DNA of 8,464 nucleotides, taken from the NCBI GenBank assembly GCA_900550835.1, contig URTP01000090.1, forward strand, positions 1 through 8,464. Direction: 5' to 3'. The DNA comes from an uncultured Collinsella sp. (GTDB lineage: Bacteria; Actinomycetota; Coriobacteriia; Coriobacteriales; Coriobacteriaceae). The notes beneath the pieces were generated by a model that worked only from the letters and a program-made list of their open reading frames with translations, had not been told where the DNA came from and made no database searches. The first letter of the stretch is position 1. Every line of letters begins with the position of its first letter. Of this stretch, positions 1 through 5,262 are shown piece by piece. The translations under genes and the position numbers were made by a program.

Positions 1-1
1 G

Positions 2-751
2 CTAGGCGGCGACGTACTGGGCAGCCGTGCCTATGCCGAGGAACTGGCCGATCGCGAGGCCGAGGAAGCCGCCGCGCAGGCAGCAGAAGCCGAAGCCGCG
101 GAAGCCGCCGAGTCCGAGCTCGACGAATACGGCGTCGCCATCGAGGGTGCCGACCAGGAGACGGTTTCAGCTCAGGATGCCGCTGCGCCTGCCCCAGCCG
201 AGCCCCGCACTGCCCGCGTTCTCGAGGTCGGCTGCGGCACGGGCTGCATTTCGCTCTCCCTTGCCTGGGAGCGCCGCGGCCACGTTACCTGCACCGCCAC
301 CGATATCGAGCCGCGCGCCATCGATCTGGCCACCAAAAACCGCGACACCCTCGGCCTCACGGCAGATGAGGTTGCCTTTAGCCTCACCAACCTGGTGAGT
401 TCCATTCCCCGCGAAGAGTGGGGCACCTTTGATGTGCTCGTCTCCAACCCACCTTACATCCCGACCGACGTCATGCGCTCGCTGCCGCACGAGGTCAAGG
501 ACTTTGAGCCCGACCTGGCGCTCGAGGGCGGCGCCGACGGCCTCGATATCTTCCGCCGCCTGCTCAACGCGGCGCCTTACATGCTGCGCGCCGGCGGCCT
601 GTTTGCCTGCGAGCTCTACGAGGGTACCCTCGATGCCGCGGCCGAGCTCTGTCGCCAGGCAGGCCTTTCGGACGTGCGTATCGTCCACGACCTCACCGAT
701 CGCCCCCGCATCGTCCGAGCCATCGTCACCGAGCCCAAGCAACGCCAGTAA
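2..751 (+). CDS. prmC: Peptide chain release factor N5-glutamine methyltransferase PrmC (5'-truncated)
   Basis: PrmC methylates the glutamine of the GGQ motif in release factors RF1 and RF2 using S-adenosylmethionine, in the cytoplasm. The window holds 249 residues to the TAA stop; the start lies upstream of the left edge. The SAM-binding motif I is at visible residues 73-81 (VLEVGCGTG) and the substrate-glutamine motif NPPYIP at 149-154, followed by the typical PHEV...FEPDLALEGGADGLD block and the C-terminal methyltransferase strands. Before motif I there is a long Ala/Glu-rich stretch (about residues 13-68) instead of the short linker usual in the family; the N-terminal release-factor-binding domain is outside the window. 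NPPY also occurs in DNA and other amino-methyltransferases, but the EPDLALEGGADGLD block is characteristic of PrmC. prmC commonly lies beside prfA and a sua5-type gene; here hicAB comes between it and the latter. Confidence 0.93.
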   Translation, partial: LGGDVLGSRAYAEELADREAEEAAAQAAEAEAAEAAESELDEYGVAIEGADQETVSAQDAAAPAPAEPRTARVLEVGCGTGCISLSLAWERRGHVTCTATDIEPRAIDLATKNRDTLGLTADEVAFSLTNLVSSIPREEWGTFDVLVSNPPYIPTDVMRSLPHEVKDFEPDLALEGGADGLDIFRRLLNAAPYMLRAGGLFACELYEGTLDAAAELCRQAGLSDVRIVHDLTDRPRIVRAIVTEPKQRQ

Positions 752-765
752 TATTTATTAACTGG

Positions 766-794
766 TTAGCAAAAATTATAAAGTAGTTTATAAT
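766..794 (+). promoter_or_regulatory. Predicted promoter of hicAB
   Basis: A perfect -10 hexamer TATAAT lies at 789-794, and TTAGCA (4 of 6 matches to TTGACA) at 766-771, with a 17-nt spacer. The site sits in the AT-rich gap between prmC and hicA, about 25 nt upstream of the hicA start. That matches a sigma-A-type promoter serving the toxin-antitoxin pair independently of prmC. Prediction from sequence only. Confidence 0.7.
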
Positions 795-795
795 T
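774..795. promoter_or_regulatory. Perfect inverted repeat overlapping the -10 box; probable HicB operator
   Basis: Arms AATTATAAA (774-782) and TTTATAATT (787-795) are exact reverse complements of 9 bp, separated by the 4-nt spacer GTAG. The right arm contains the whole -10 hexamer, so a protein bound here would block RNA polymerase. HicB-type antitoxins, alone or with HicA, are known to repress their own promoters through palindromic sites; that this is the site is an inference from its position. No T-tract follows, so it is not a good terminator for prmC. Confidence 0.65.
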
Positions 796-819
796 AGGAC
801 GGCTGAAAGAGGTCGGCCC

Positions 820-1005
820 ATGCAACCTCCTACCTTTCGGGAAATCATTGCCCTACTCAAGCACGATGGATTCGTGAAGGTCGCGCAAGTCGGTAGTCAT
901 GCTAAGTATGTTTCTGGTGACCGCGTTGTCACCGTGAACGGCTCTGGTGGTGATCGACCAAAGAAGGGCACGTGGGCAAGTATTCGTCGCCAAGCTGGAT
1001 GGTAG
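820..1005 (+). CDS. hicA: HicA-family mRNA interferase toxin
   Basis: HicA toxins are small double-stranded-RNA-binding-fold ribonucleases that cut mRNA independently of the ribosome and are held inactive by HicB. This 61-residue protein has the family layout: an N-terminal helix (FREIIALLKHDGF), the G-S-H-x-K-Y signature at residues 25-30 with the catalytic histidine at H27, a strand with VVTVN, and the C-terminal helix GTWASIRRQAGW. The length is normal for HicA, so the toxin looks intact. The ATG is preceded by GAAAGAGG (805-812), 7 nt upstream. It is followed 11 nt later by hicB, in the toxin-first order. Base composition is visibly less GC-rich than the flanking genes, which fits horizontal acquisition. 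Confidence 0.9.
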   Translation: MQPPTFREIIALLKHDGFVKVAQVGSHAKYVSGDRVVTVNGSGGDRPKKGTWASIRRQAGW

Positions 1006-1016
1006 TTGGAGGCAAA
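1006..1016 (+). promoter_or_regulatory. hicB ribosome binding site that fixes the start
   Basis: TTGGAGG at 1006-1012 lies 4 nt before the ATG at 1017. An in-frame ATG also exists at 972, but it lies inside hicA, lacks a Shine-Dalgarno sequence and would add 15 residues without family resemblance. The 1017 start is therefore preferred. Confidence 0.8.
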
Positions 1017-1463
1017 ATGAGGCAGCGATTTACCTATGACTGCGTTCTCATAAAAGAAGACGATGGTTACTGCGCTAGCTTCCCGCAGATTCCCGGCGCC
1101 TTTGCCGATGGCGATACGCGCGAAGAAGCGATTGCCCATGCCACCGAGGCACTGATGGCGTTTTTGGCCGACGACCTCAACAACGGTTTGACTCCGGCAG
1201 GGTACGAACGCTCGGCCGAGGTCGTGGCCCTTTCAGTCGAAATCGACCACGGGGACGCTCGGGAAGCGGCGTGCCGAACATTTAAAGACGCAGCGCTGGA
1301 CCTCAAAGTCTCCGCTCCGCGGATTACCGCGCTGGTCAAAGCCGGAAAGCTCGATGTTGAACTCGTCGACGGCCGTCGGATGATAACGATAGACAGCATC
1401 GAGCGTTACGCCGCCCAAGAACGTCACGCCGGCAGGCCAAAGAAGTTCGTCGCAGTCCAATAA
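1017..1463 (+). CDS. hicB: HicB-family antitoxin with C-terminal DNA-binding domain
   Basis: HicB neutralises HicA and usually represses the operon. The 148-residue protein starts with the partial RNase H-like HicB fold: YDCVLIKEDDGYCASFPQIP at residues 7-26, then DGDTREEAIAHATEAL at 31-46 and a short helix to about 57. Residues 90-133 look like a separate helix-turn-helix/winged domain with the pattern VSAPRITALVKAGKL...GRRMITIDSIERYA. This resembles excisionase or MerR-like folds more than the ribbon-helix-helix or Xre-type domains often found on HicB. A basic tail AGRPKKF (138-144) resembles an AT-hook core. The gene is co-transcribed with hicA. No convincing terminator follows, so read-through into the next gene is possible. 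The HicB assignment is firm; the type of DNA-binding domain is a visual judgement. Confidence 0.88.
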   Translation: MRQRFTYDCVLIKEDDGYCASFPQIPGAFADGDTREEAIAHATEALMAFLADDLNNGLTPAGYERSAEVVALSVEIDHGDAREAACRTFKDAALDLKVSAPRITALVKAGKLDVELVDGRRMITIDSIERYAAQERHAGRPKKFVAVQ

Positions 1464-1485
1464 CCCCCTCACTTTCACCGACTAC

Positions 1486-1586
1486 TAGAGCCGCTCACCA
1501 AACCAACATGCGCTCTGGGCAAATAGGTTGAACGTTTCGTGCGAGAATGCCCCACAGTAAACAAACTTGCACCAGAGCGTAAGGGG
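1486..1586 (+). promoter_or_regulatory. Leader of the sua5-type gene with competing stems
   Basis: CGCTCTGG (1511-1518) and CCAGAGCG (1572-1579) are an exact 8-bp inverted repeat separated by 53 nt; the right arm ends just before the AAGGGG Shine-Dalgarno (1581-1586). The left arm could instead pair with AGAGC at 1487-1491, giving two exclusive folds. I find no clear promoter hexamers here. The structure is weak and may be chance. Confidence 0.25.
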
Positions 1587-1597
1587 CTGGCATACAC

Positions 1598-2341
1598 ATG
1601 CAGACGGTCTATCGGGTATACGAGGGAACGCGCGAGCCGCATCGGCTTGCCGTCGAGCGCACGGCCGAGGTGCTCGGCCGCGGCGGCCTGGCTTTGATCC
1701 CGACCGAGACCGTCTACGGTGTCGCCGTGGCAGTCAACGCCTTCTCGGACGCCGTGCCCCAAGATACAAGCGAATTCCCATCGTGGCCGCGCGATCCGCA
1801 GGCTGCCGTCAATGGCGCCGCAGTTCCTGCGCTCGGCACCGGCTATCGCCGTATCTTCACTCTCAAGCAACGTGAACTCACGCAAACCGTCGCTTGGCTG
1901 GTCGATGGCGTCGAAGCACTCGACCGCTATGGCGTGGATATCCCGGAAGAGGCCCGCGTGCTTGCCCGACGATGCTGGCCGGGCGCCCTGACTATCGTGG
2001 TCAAGGCGGCCCCCTGCGTGCCGACCTTTATGCGCGCCGCCGACGACACGGTGGCACTTCGCGCTTCGGCCTCGCCCGTGGTGCAGGCGCTCATTCGCGC
2101 CTGTGGCAGCCCCCTTGCCTGCACCAGCGCCAACACGCATGGCGCGCCCGCGCCGGCAAGTTTTATCACGGTGGAGGGTCGCATCCTGGAGGGGGTCGAT
2201 GTTGCCGTCGACGCCGGTGAGACCCCGTGTCGCGACGCCTCGACCATCGTGTCGTTTCAGCACGGCGAGCTCCAGATCCTGCGCCAAGGCGCACTTCCCG
2301 CATCAGAGATCGAACGGGTCCTGTCCGACCCGATGCAATAG
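1598..2341 (+). CDS. tsaC: L-threonylcarbamoyladenylate synthase (Sua5/YrdC/TsaC family)
   Basis: The enzyme makes threonylcarbamoyl-AMP from threonine, bicarbonate and ATP, the first step of N6-threonylcarbamoyladenosine (t6A37) formation in ANN-decoding tRNAs. The 247-residue protein carries the YrdC motifs in order: PTETVYG (35-41), the basic K90-x-R92, CWPGALTIVV (126-135), VALRAS (152-157), TSAN (176-179), DAG (205-207) and STIV (215-218). It lacks the C-terminal domain of full-length Sua5 proteins of about 340 residues, so it is TsaC-like. About 30 extra residues lie between PTETVYG and the KxR site (roughly 53-82), and the usual Pro after KxR is Glu. The ATG at 1598 has AAGGGG 11 nt upstream. 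glpK follows after 13 nt, so the two are probably co-transcribed. Confidence 0.88.
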   Translation: MQTVYRVYEGTREPHRLAVERTAEVLGRGGLALIPTETVYGVAVAVNAFSDAVPQDTSEFPSWPRDPQAAVNGAAVPALGTGYRRIFTLKQRELTQTVAWLVDGVEALDRYGVDIPEEARVLARRCWPGALTIVVKAAPCVPTFMRAADDTVALRASASPVVQALIRACGSPLACTSANTHGAPAPASFITVEGRILEGVDVAVDAGETPCRDASTIVSFQHGELQILRQGALPASEIERVLSDPMQ

Positions 2342-2354
2342 AAAGGTTTAAGCG

Positions 2355-3896
2355 ATGTCGTTGAATCTGGGCAGCCTGGGCATGGAAGATGCCTCGTTTG
2401 ACTTTGGCGGTTCCTACATCATGGCGCTCGACTGCGGCACCACCTCGGTACTTGCGACCATCGTCGACGAGTACGGCTGCATCGTCGCGCAGGCACGTCG
2501 CAGCGTCAAAACCAGCTTTCCGCGTCCCGGCTGGGTGGAGCAAGACCCCATGGCGGTCCTTGCTAGCCAGATCGCCGTCATGATGGAAGTCCAGTTTAAG
2601 AGCGGTATCCACTCCGACCGCATTGCCGCCATCGGCATCTCCAACCAGCGCGAGACCACGGTGGTCTGGGATCGCGTGAGCGGTCAGCCGATCTATAACG
2701 CTATCGTATGGCAGTGCCGCCGTACCGCACCTCTGATCGACGAGCTTGTCGAGCAGGGCGCAGAAGGGCTGGTGCGCTCCCGCACGGGACTCACGCTCGA
2801 CCCGTATTTCTCGGCCTCCAAGGTGCAGTGGATTCTCGACAACGTCGACGGCGCACGCGAAAGCGCGGCGGCGGGCGACCTCATGTTTGGCACCATCGAC
2901 ACCTGGCTCATCTACAACCTCACCGGCGGCCAGGTCTTTGCCACCGACTACACCAATGCCAGCCGCACGGCACTCTTTAATATCCATACGCTCGATTGGG
3001 ACGACGACCTGCTGGCACTCTTTGACGTTCCACGTTCCATGATGCCCGAGGTTCGCTGGAGCTCGGGCGACTACGGCCGCGTCGCGAGCGACATCATGAC
3101 CAACATGCCGCCCATCATGGGCGTGGCGGGTGACCAACAGGCGTCGCTGTTCGGCCACTGCTGTTTCCGTCCCGGCCAGACCAAAAACACCTATGGCACG
3201 GGTTGCTTTATGCTCATGAACACCGGCGACGAGATCGTCGAATCCAAGAATGGCCTGGTCTCCACCATCGGTATCGCTGCGGACGGCAAAGTCAGCTATG
3301 CGCTCGAGGGCTCTATTTTTGCCGCCGGCTCAACGATGAACTGGCTTCGCAACAACATGGGCATCATCTCGAGCGTGAGCGAGTCGGCACAACTCGCCGC
3401 TTCGATTAGCGACAACGAGGGCTGCTACTTCGTTCCGGCCTTTGCGGGTTTGGGTGCTCCCTGGTGGGACCCGCATGCTCGCGGTATCGTGTGCGGTCTG
3501 ACCGGCGCCTCGAGCCGTGCGACCATCGTACGTGCCGCCTGCGAATCCATGGCATATCAGAGCTACGACGTGCTGCGCGCCATGGAGCAGGACGTGGGGC
3601 TTTCGATTGAGCGCCTGTCTGTCGATGGCGGTGCCTCGCGCAACGAGTTCATCATGCAATTCCAGGCCGACCTGCTGGATATCCCCGTGCTGCAATGCGA
3701 GACGGTGGAGACCACGGCAATCGGTGCCGCGTACTTGGCGGGTCTTGCCGTCGGCTATTGGGAAGACCTGGAAGAGCTGGAGCAAAATGCCCAGATCGTT
3801 AGGACCTTCCTTCCCCACATGTCCGTCGAGCGCCGCGAGCAAAACCTTGCGGGCTGGCGTGATGCAGTCAGGCGCTCGCTCAGCACCTCACAGTAG
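2355..3896 (+). CDS. glpK: Glycerol kinase
   Basis: GlpK phosphorylates glycerol to sn-glycerol 3-phosphate with ATP, feeding glycolysis and phospholipid synthesis. The 513-residue FGGY-family protein is nearly colinear with the E. coli enzyme as I recall it. Visible landmarks are the phosphate-binding DCGTT (26-30), PGWVEQDP (58-65), NQRETT (97-102), NAIVWQCRRT (115-124), DPYFSASK (149-156), TDYTNASRT (197-205), AGDQQ (258-262), YGTGCFMLMNTG, ALEGSIF, FAGLGAPWWDP and VDGGAS. The glycerol contacts correspond to R99, E100, Y151 and D260, all present. Odd points are an N-terminal extension of about 15 residues, Cys and Leu in the normally DQGTTSSR-like first loop, and no obvious fructose-1,6-bisphosphate loop. 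Start: ATG 2355 with GAAAGG (2341-2346) 8 nt upstream, overlapping the stop of the preceding gene. No glycerol facilitator gene is adjacent. Confidence 0.95.
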   Translation: MSLNLGSLGMEDASFDFGGSYIMALDCGTTSVLATIVDEYGCIVAQARRSVKTSFPRPGWVEQDPMAVLASQIAVMMEVQFKSGIHSDRIAAIGISNQRETTVVWDRVSGQPIYNAIVWQCRRTAPLIDELVEQGAEGLVRSRTGLTLDPYFSASKVQWILDNVDGARESAAAGDLMFGTIDTWLIYNLTGGQVFATDYTNASRTALFNIHTLDWDDDLLALFDVPRSMMPEVRWSSGDYGRVASDIMTNMPPIMGVAGDQQASLFGHCCFRPGQTKNTYGTGCFMLMNTGDEIVESKNGLVSTIGIAADGKVSYALEGSIFAAGSTMNWLRNNMGIISSVSESAQLAASISDNEGCYFVPAFAGLGAPWWDPHARGIVCGLTGASSRATIVRAACESMAYQSYDVLRAMEQDVGLSIERLSVDGGASRNEFIMQFQADLLDIPVLQCETVETTAIGAAYLAGLAVGYWEDLEELEQNAQIVRTFLPHMSVERREQNLAGWRDAVRRSLSTSQ

Positions 3897-3968
3897 GGCT
3901 GCGATGGGCTGCTCGATACAACAAACCGCTAAACTAATGCATGGCGTGCGGCGGCAACATTGCTGCGC

Positions 3969-3996
3969 GCCTTGTCAGCAAGGCCGTTTTGCGGCC
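3969..3996 (+). terminator. Hairpins between glpK and upp; weak terminator or leader element
   Basis: GCCTTG (3969-3974) pairs with CAAGGC (3979-3984) around a TCAG loop and is followed by CG and four T (3987-3990), a weak intrinsic-terminator shape for glpK. GGCCG (3982-3986) can alternatively pair with CGGCC (3992-3996), which would disrupt the first stem. The second structure includes the 12-bp palindrome TTGCGGCCGCAA (3989-4000), just upstream of the upp ribosome binding site (GAAAGGGG, 4002-4009). Function is uncertain. No convincing upp promoter is visible in 3897-4019. Confidence 0.35.
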
Positions 3997-4019
3997 GCAA
4001 CGAAAGGGGCAATCAACCC

Positions 4020-4667
4020 ATGACCGTCACCTACGATGCGTCCCGTGTGACGCTTGTCGATCACCCGCTCGTCCAGCACAAGCTGTCGATCCTGCGCGAC
4101 AAAAACACCGGCACCAACCAGTTCCGTCAGCTCGTGCGCGAACTCGCGCTTTTTGACGGCTACGAGGCCATGCGCGACCTGCCTATGGAAGACGTCGAGG
4201 TCGAGACCCCTATCACCACCGCAACGTTTAAGCAGCTCGCCGGCAAGAAACTCGCCATCGTGCCCATCCTGCGTGCGGGCCTTGGCATGGTCGACGGCAT
4301 CCTCGACCTGGTGCCCTCCGCTCGCGTGGGCCACATCGGCATGGAGCGCGACGAGGTCACCCACGAGCCGCACGAGTATTACTGCAAGATGCCCAAGGAT
4401 ATCGACCAGCGCATCTGCCTGGTCGTCGACCCCATGCTCGCCACGGGCGGTTCGGCCGAGATGGCCATCAGCTACCTGCGCGGGCGCGGTGTCAAGGACA
4501 TCCGCATGCTGTGCATCGTCGCGGCCCCCGAGGGCCTCAAGTCGCTGACCGAGAAGGATCCCGATGTACATATCTATACCTGCGCCATCGACGACCATCT
4601 CAACGAGGCTGCCTACATCGTTCCCGGCCTCGGCGACGCCGGCGACCGCATCTACGGCACGCTCTAG
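4020..4667 (+). CDS. upp: Uracil phosphoribosyltransferase
   Basis: Upp converts uracil and PRPP to UMP and pyrophosphate in pyrimidine salvage. The 215-residue protein matches the family in length (about 208-210 in E. coli and Bacillus) and motifs: an N-terminal HPLVQHKLSILRDKNT (15-30), ETPITT (62-67), VPILRAGLGMVDG (81-93), the PRPP-binding VVDPMLATGGS (135-145) and a C-terminal uracil-binding GLGDAGDRIYGT. An upstream in-frame ATG at 3960 would add 20 residues that do not fit the family; the 4020 ATG has GAAAGGGG (4002-4009) 10 nt upstream and is preferred. upp directly precedes the ATP synthase operon, an arrangement also known in Bacillus. A strong hairpin downstream suggests separate transcription. 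Confidence 0.96.
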   Translation: MTVTYDASRVTLVDHPLVQHKLSILRDKNTGTNQFRQLVRELALFDGYEAMRDLPMEDVEVETPITTATFKQLAGKKLAIVPILRAGLGMVDGILDLVPSARVGHIGMERDEVTHEPHEYYCKMPKDIDQRICLVVDPMLATGGSAEMAISYLRGRGVKDIRMLCIVAAPEGLKSLTEKDPDVHIYTCAIDDHLNEAAYIVPGLGDAGDRIYGTL

Positions 4668-4708
4668 TCGCTGGGCTAAACGGCCGCGGCTGCAAATACG
4701 AAGAAACG

Positions 4709-4750
4709 GTGCGCGCGGACGAACAAAAGGCGACCGCGCGCACTTCTGTT
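4709..4750 (+). terminator. Probable intrinsic terminator of upp
   Basis: GTGCGCGCGG (4709-4718) and CCGCGCGCAC (4734-4743) form a perfect 10-bp GC-rich stem around a 15-nt A-rich loop, followed by TTCTGTT (4744-4750). It starts 42 nt after the upp stop and lies before the ATP synthase promoter. The U-tract is imperfect. Confidence 0.65.
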
Positions 4751-4755
4751 AACGG

Positions 4756-4787
4756 ACGTTTTGCCCTGCAGGGTTCGAGAAAAACGT
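4756..4787. repeat. Inverted repeat enclosing a palindrome upstream of the atp operon
   Basis: ACGTTTT (4756-4762) and AAAACGT (4781-4787) are exact reverse complements separated by 18 nt. The loop holds the perfect 10-bp palindrome CCCTGCAGGG (4764-4773). It may be a second terminator element (the right side is A-rich, so it could act on either strand) or a protein-binding site. Function unknown. Confidence 0.4.
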
Positions 4788-4841
4788 ATTACCGTACCTG
4801 CGGCATAAAGAAGGTCTTAAGAAAACGAACAGGTGCGTATT

Positions 4842-4860
4842 AACCGATGCTTTTTCGGTT
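4842..4860. repeat. Short hairpin at the -35 region of the atp promoter
   Basis: The sequence between the upp terminator and the atp promoter contains an AACCGA/TCGGTT stem of about 6 bp around a T-rich 7-nt loop, ending at the first bases of the predicted -35 box. There is no T-tract after the stem, so a terminator role is doubtful. It could be a regulator site or chance. Confidence 0.25.
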
Positions 4861-4886
4861 GTACTTTAGCGATTGGCTCGTACAAT
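4859..4886 (+). promoter_or_regulatory. Predicted promoter of the ATP synthase operon
   Basis: TTGTAC (4859-4864) and TACAAT (4881-4886, 5 of 6 matches to TATAAT) are separated by 16 nt, with a transcription start expected near 4893. This lies downstream of the upp terminator and about 60 nt before the first gene of the operon. The -35 box is weak (3 of 6 matches). Confidence 0.6.
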
Positions 4887-4928
4887 AGTCACCAATGTTT
4901 GGCGGGAACTGTTCTGTGAAGCGTTAAA

Positions 4929-4947
4929 AAGGAAAGTGAGGACGCCA
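4929..4947 (+). promoter_or_regulatory. Ribosome binding region choosing the start of the AtpI-like gene
   Basis: AAGGAAAGTGAGG spans 4929-4941. GAGG (4938-4941) lies 6 nt before the GTG at 4948. A GTG at 4936 is a second option, with AAGGA only 2 nt upstream. A TTG at 4873 would lie upstream of the predicted -10 box and is excluded if that promoter is right. Confidence 0.55.
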
Positions 4948-5259
4948 GTGTTTCAGATAGCCGATCTGCTCGCTATCGTTGCAGGCGCCATCGCGGGCGC
5001 AATTGCCTTCCTTCCCTTTGTCTTTACGCTCAAGCCGGTTCTTGACGATAAACAGAATGCGGACATGCTCAAGGGTATGGTGAGTCTGGCGGTCTCGGCA
5101 ATCGCCCTGCTCGTCTTTACCTTGGTTGTGTTTGTGTTGTTCGGAGAGGCATTTCGCATGTTCCTCCTGGGCGAGGCGATCGGCTTCGTGGCCTTTATGG
5201 CTGCCTGCACGGTTCGTGTCGTCAAGGCGCTGCGAGATCCTCATGAGGTCGAAAGGTAA
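4948..5259 (+). CDS. AtpI-like small membrane protein at the head of the ATP synthase operon
   Basis: From the GTG at 4948 the protein has 103 residues and three likely membrane helices: about 7-28, 43-65 and 70-90, with a charged connector (LDDKQNADMLK, 32-42) and a basic/acidic C-terminal tail. The position, directly before atpB with a 3-nt gap, is that of atpI, whose product is proposed to help c-ring assembly or act in ion transport. Sequence resemblance to AtpI is not strong by eye, so the call rests on position and topology. GTG at 4936 would give 107 residues. The downstream gene's ribosome binding site (GAAAGG) lies in its last codons, suggesting translational coupling. Confidence 0.65.
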   Translation: MFQIADLLAIVAGAIAGAIAFLPFVFTLKPVLDDKQNADMLKGMVSLAVSAIALLVFTLVVFVLFGEAFRMFLLGEAIGFVAFMAACTVRVVKALRDPHEVER

Positions 5260-5262
5260 GTC

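Noticed and set aside
972..1016. Upstream ATG extending hicB by 15 codons into hicA
   Set aside because: There is no Shine-Dalgarno sequence, and the added residues do not match the family; TTGGAGG before 1017 decides the start.
1528..1548. TTGAAC and GAGAAT before the sua5-type gene as promoter
   Set aside because: The spacing of 9 nt is far too short, and no -10-like hexamer lies at the proper distance.
2166..3158. Minus-strand open frame of 330 codons opposite the sua5-type gene and glpK
   Set aside because: Antisense to motifs of two conserved enzymes, with no ribosome binding site or domain pattern; a codon-bias shadow.
3896..3912. Direct repeat of GGGCTGC after the glpK stop
   Set aside because: Only two 7-nt copies separated by 3 nt, with no flanking mobile element signs; likely chance in GC-rich DNA.
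3960..4019. Upstream ATG extending upp by 20 codons
   Set aside because: The extra residues (Cys/Arg/Ala-rich) are not part of the family, and a good ribosome binding site precedes the 4020 ATG.
4895..4927. Ten-codon open frame right after the predicted atp transcription start, as a possible leader peptide
   Set aside because: No ribosome binding site, no run of regulatory codons and no terminator/antiterminator pair after it; probably chance.
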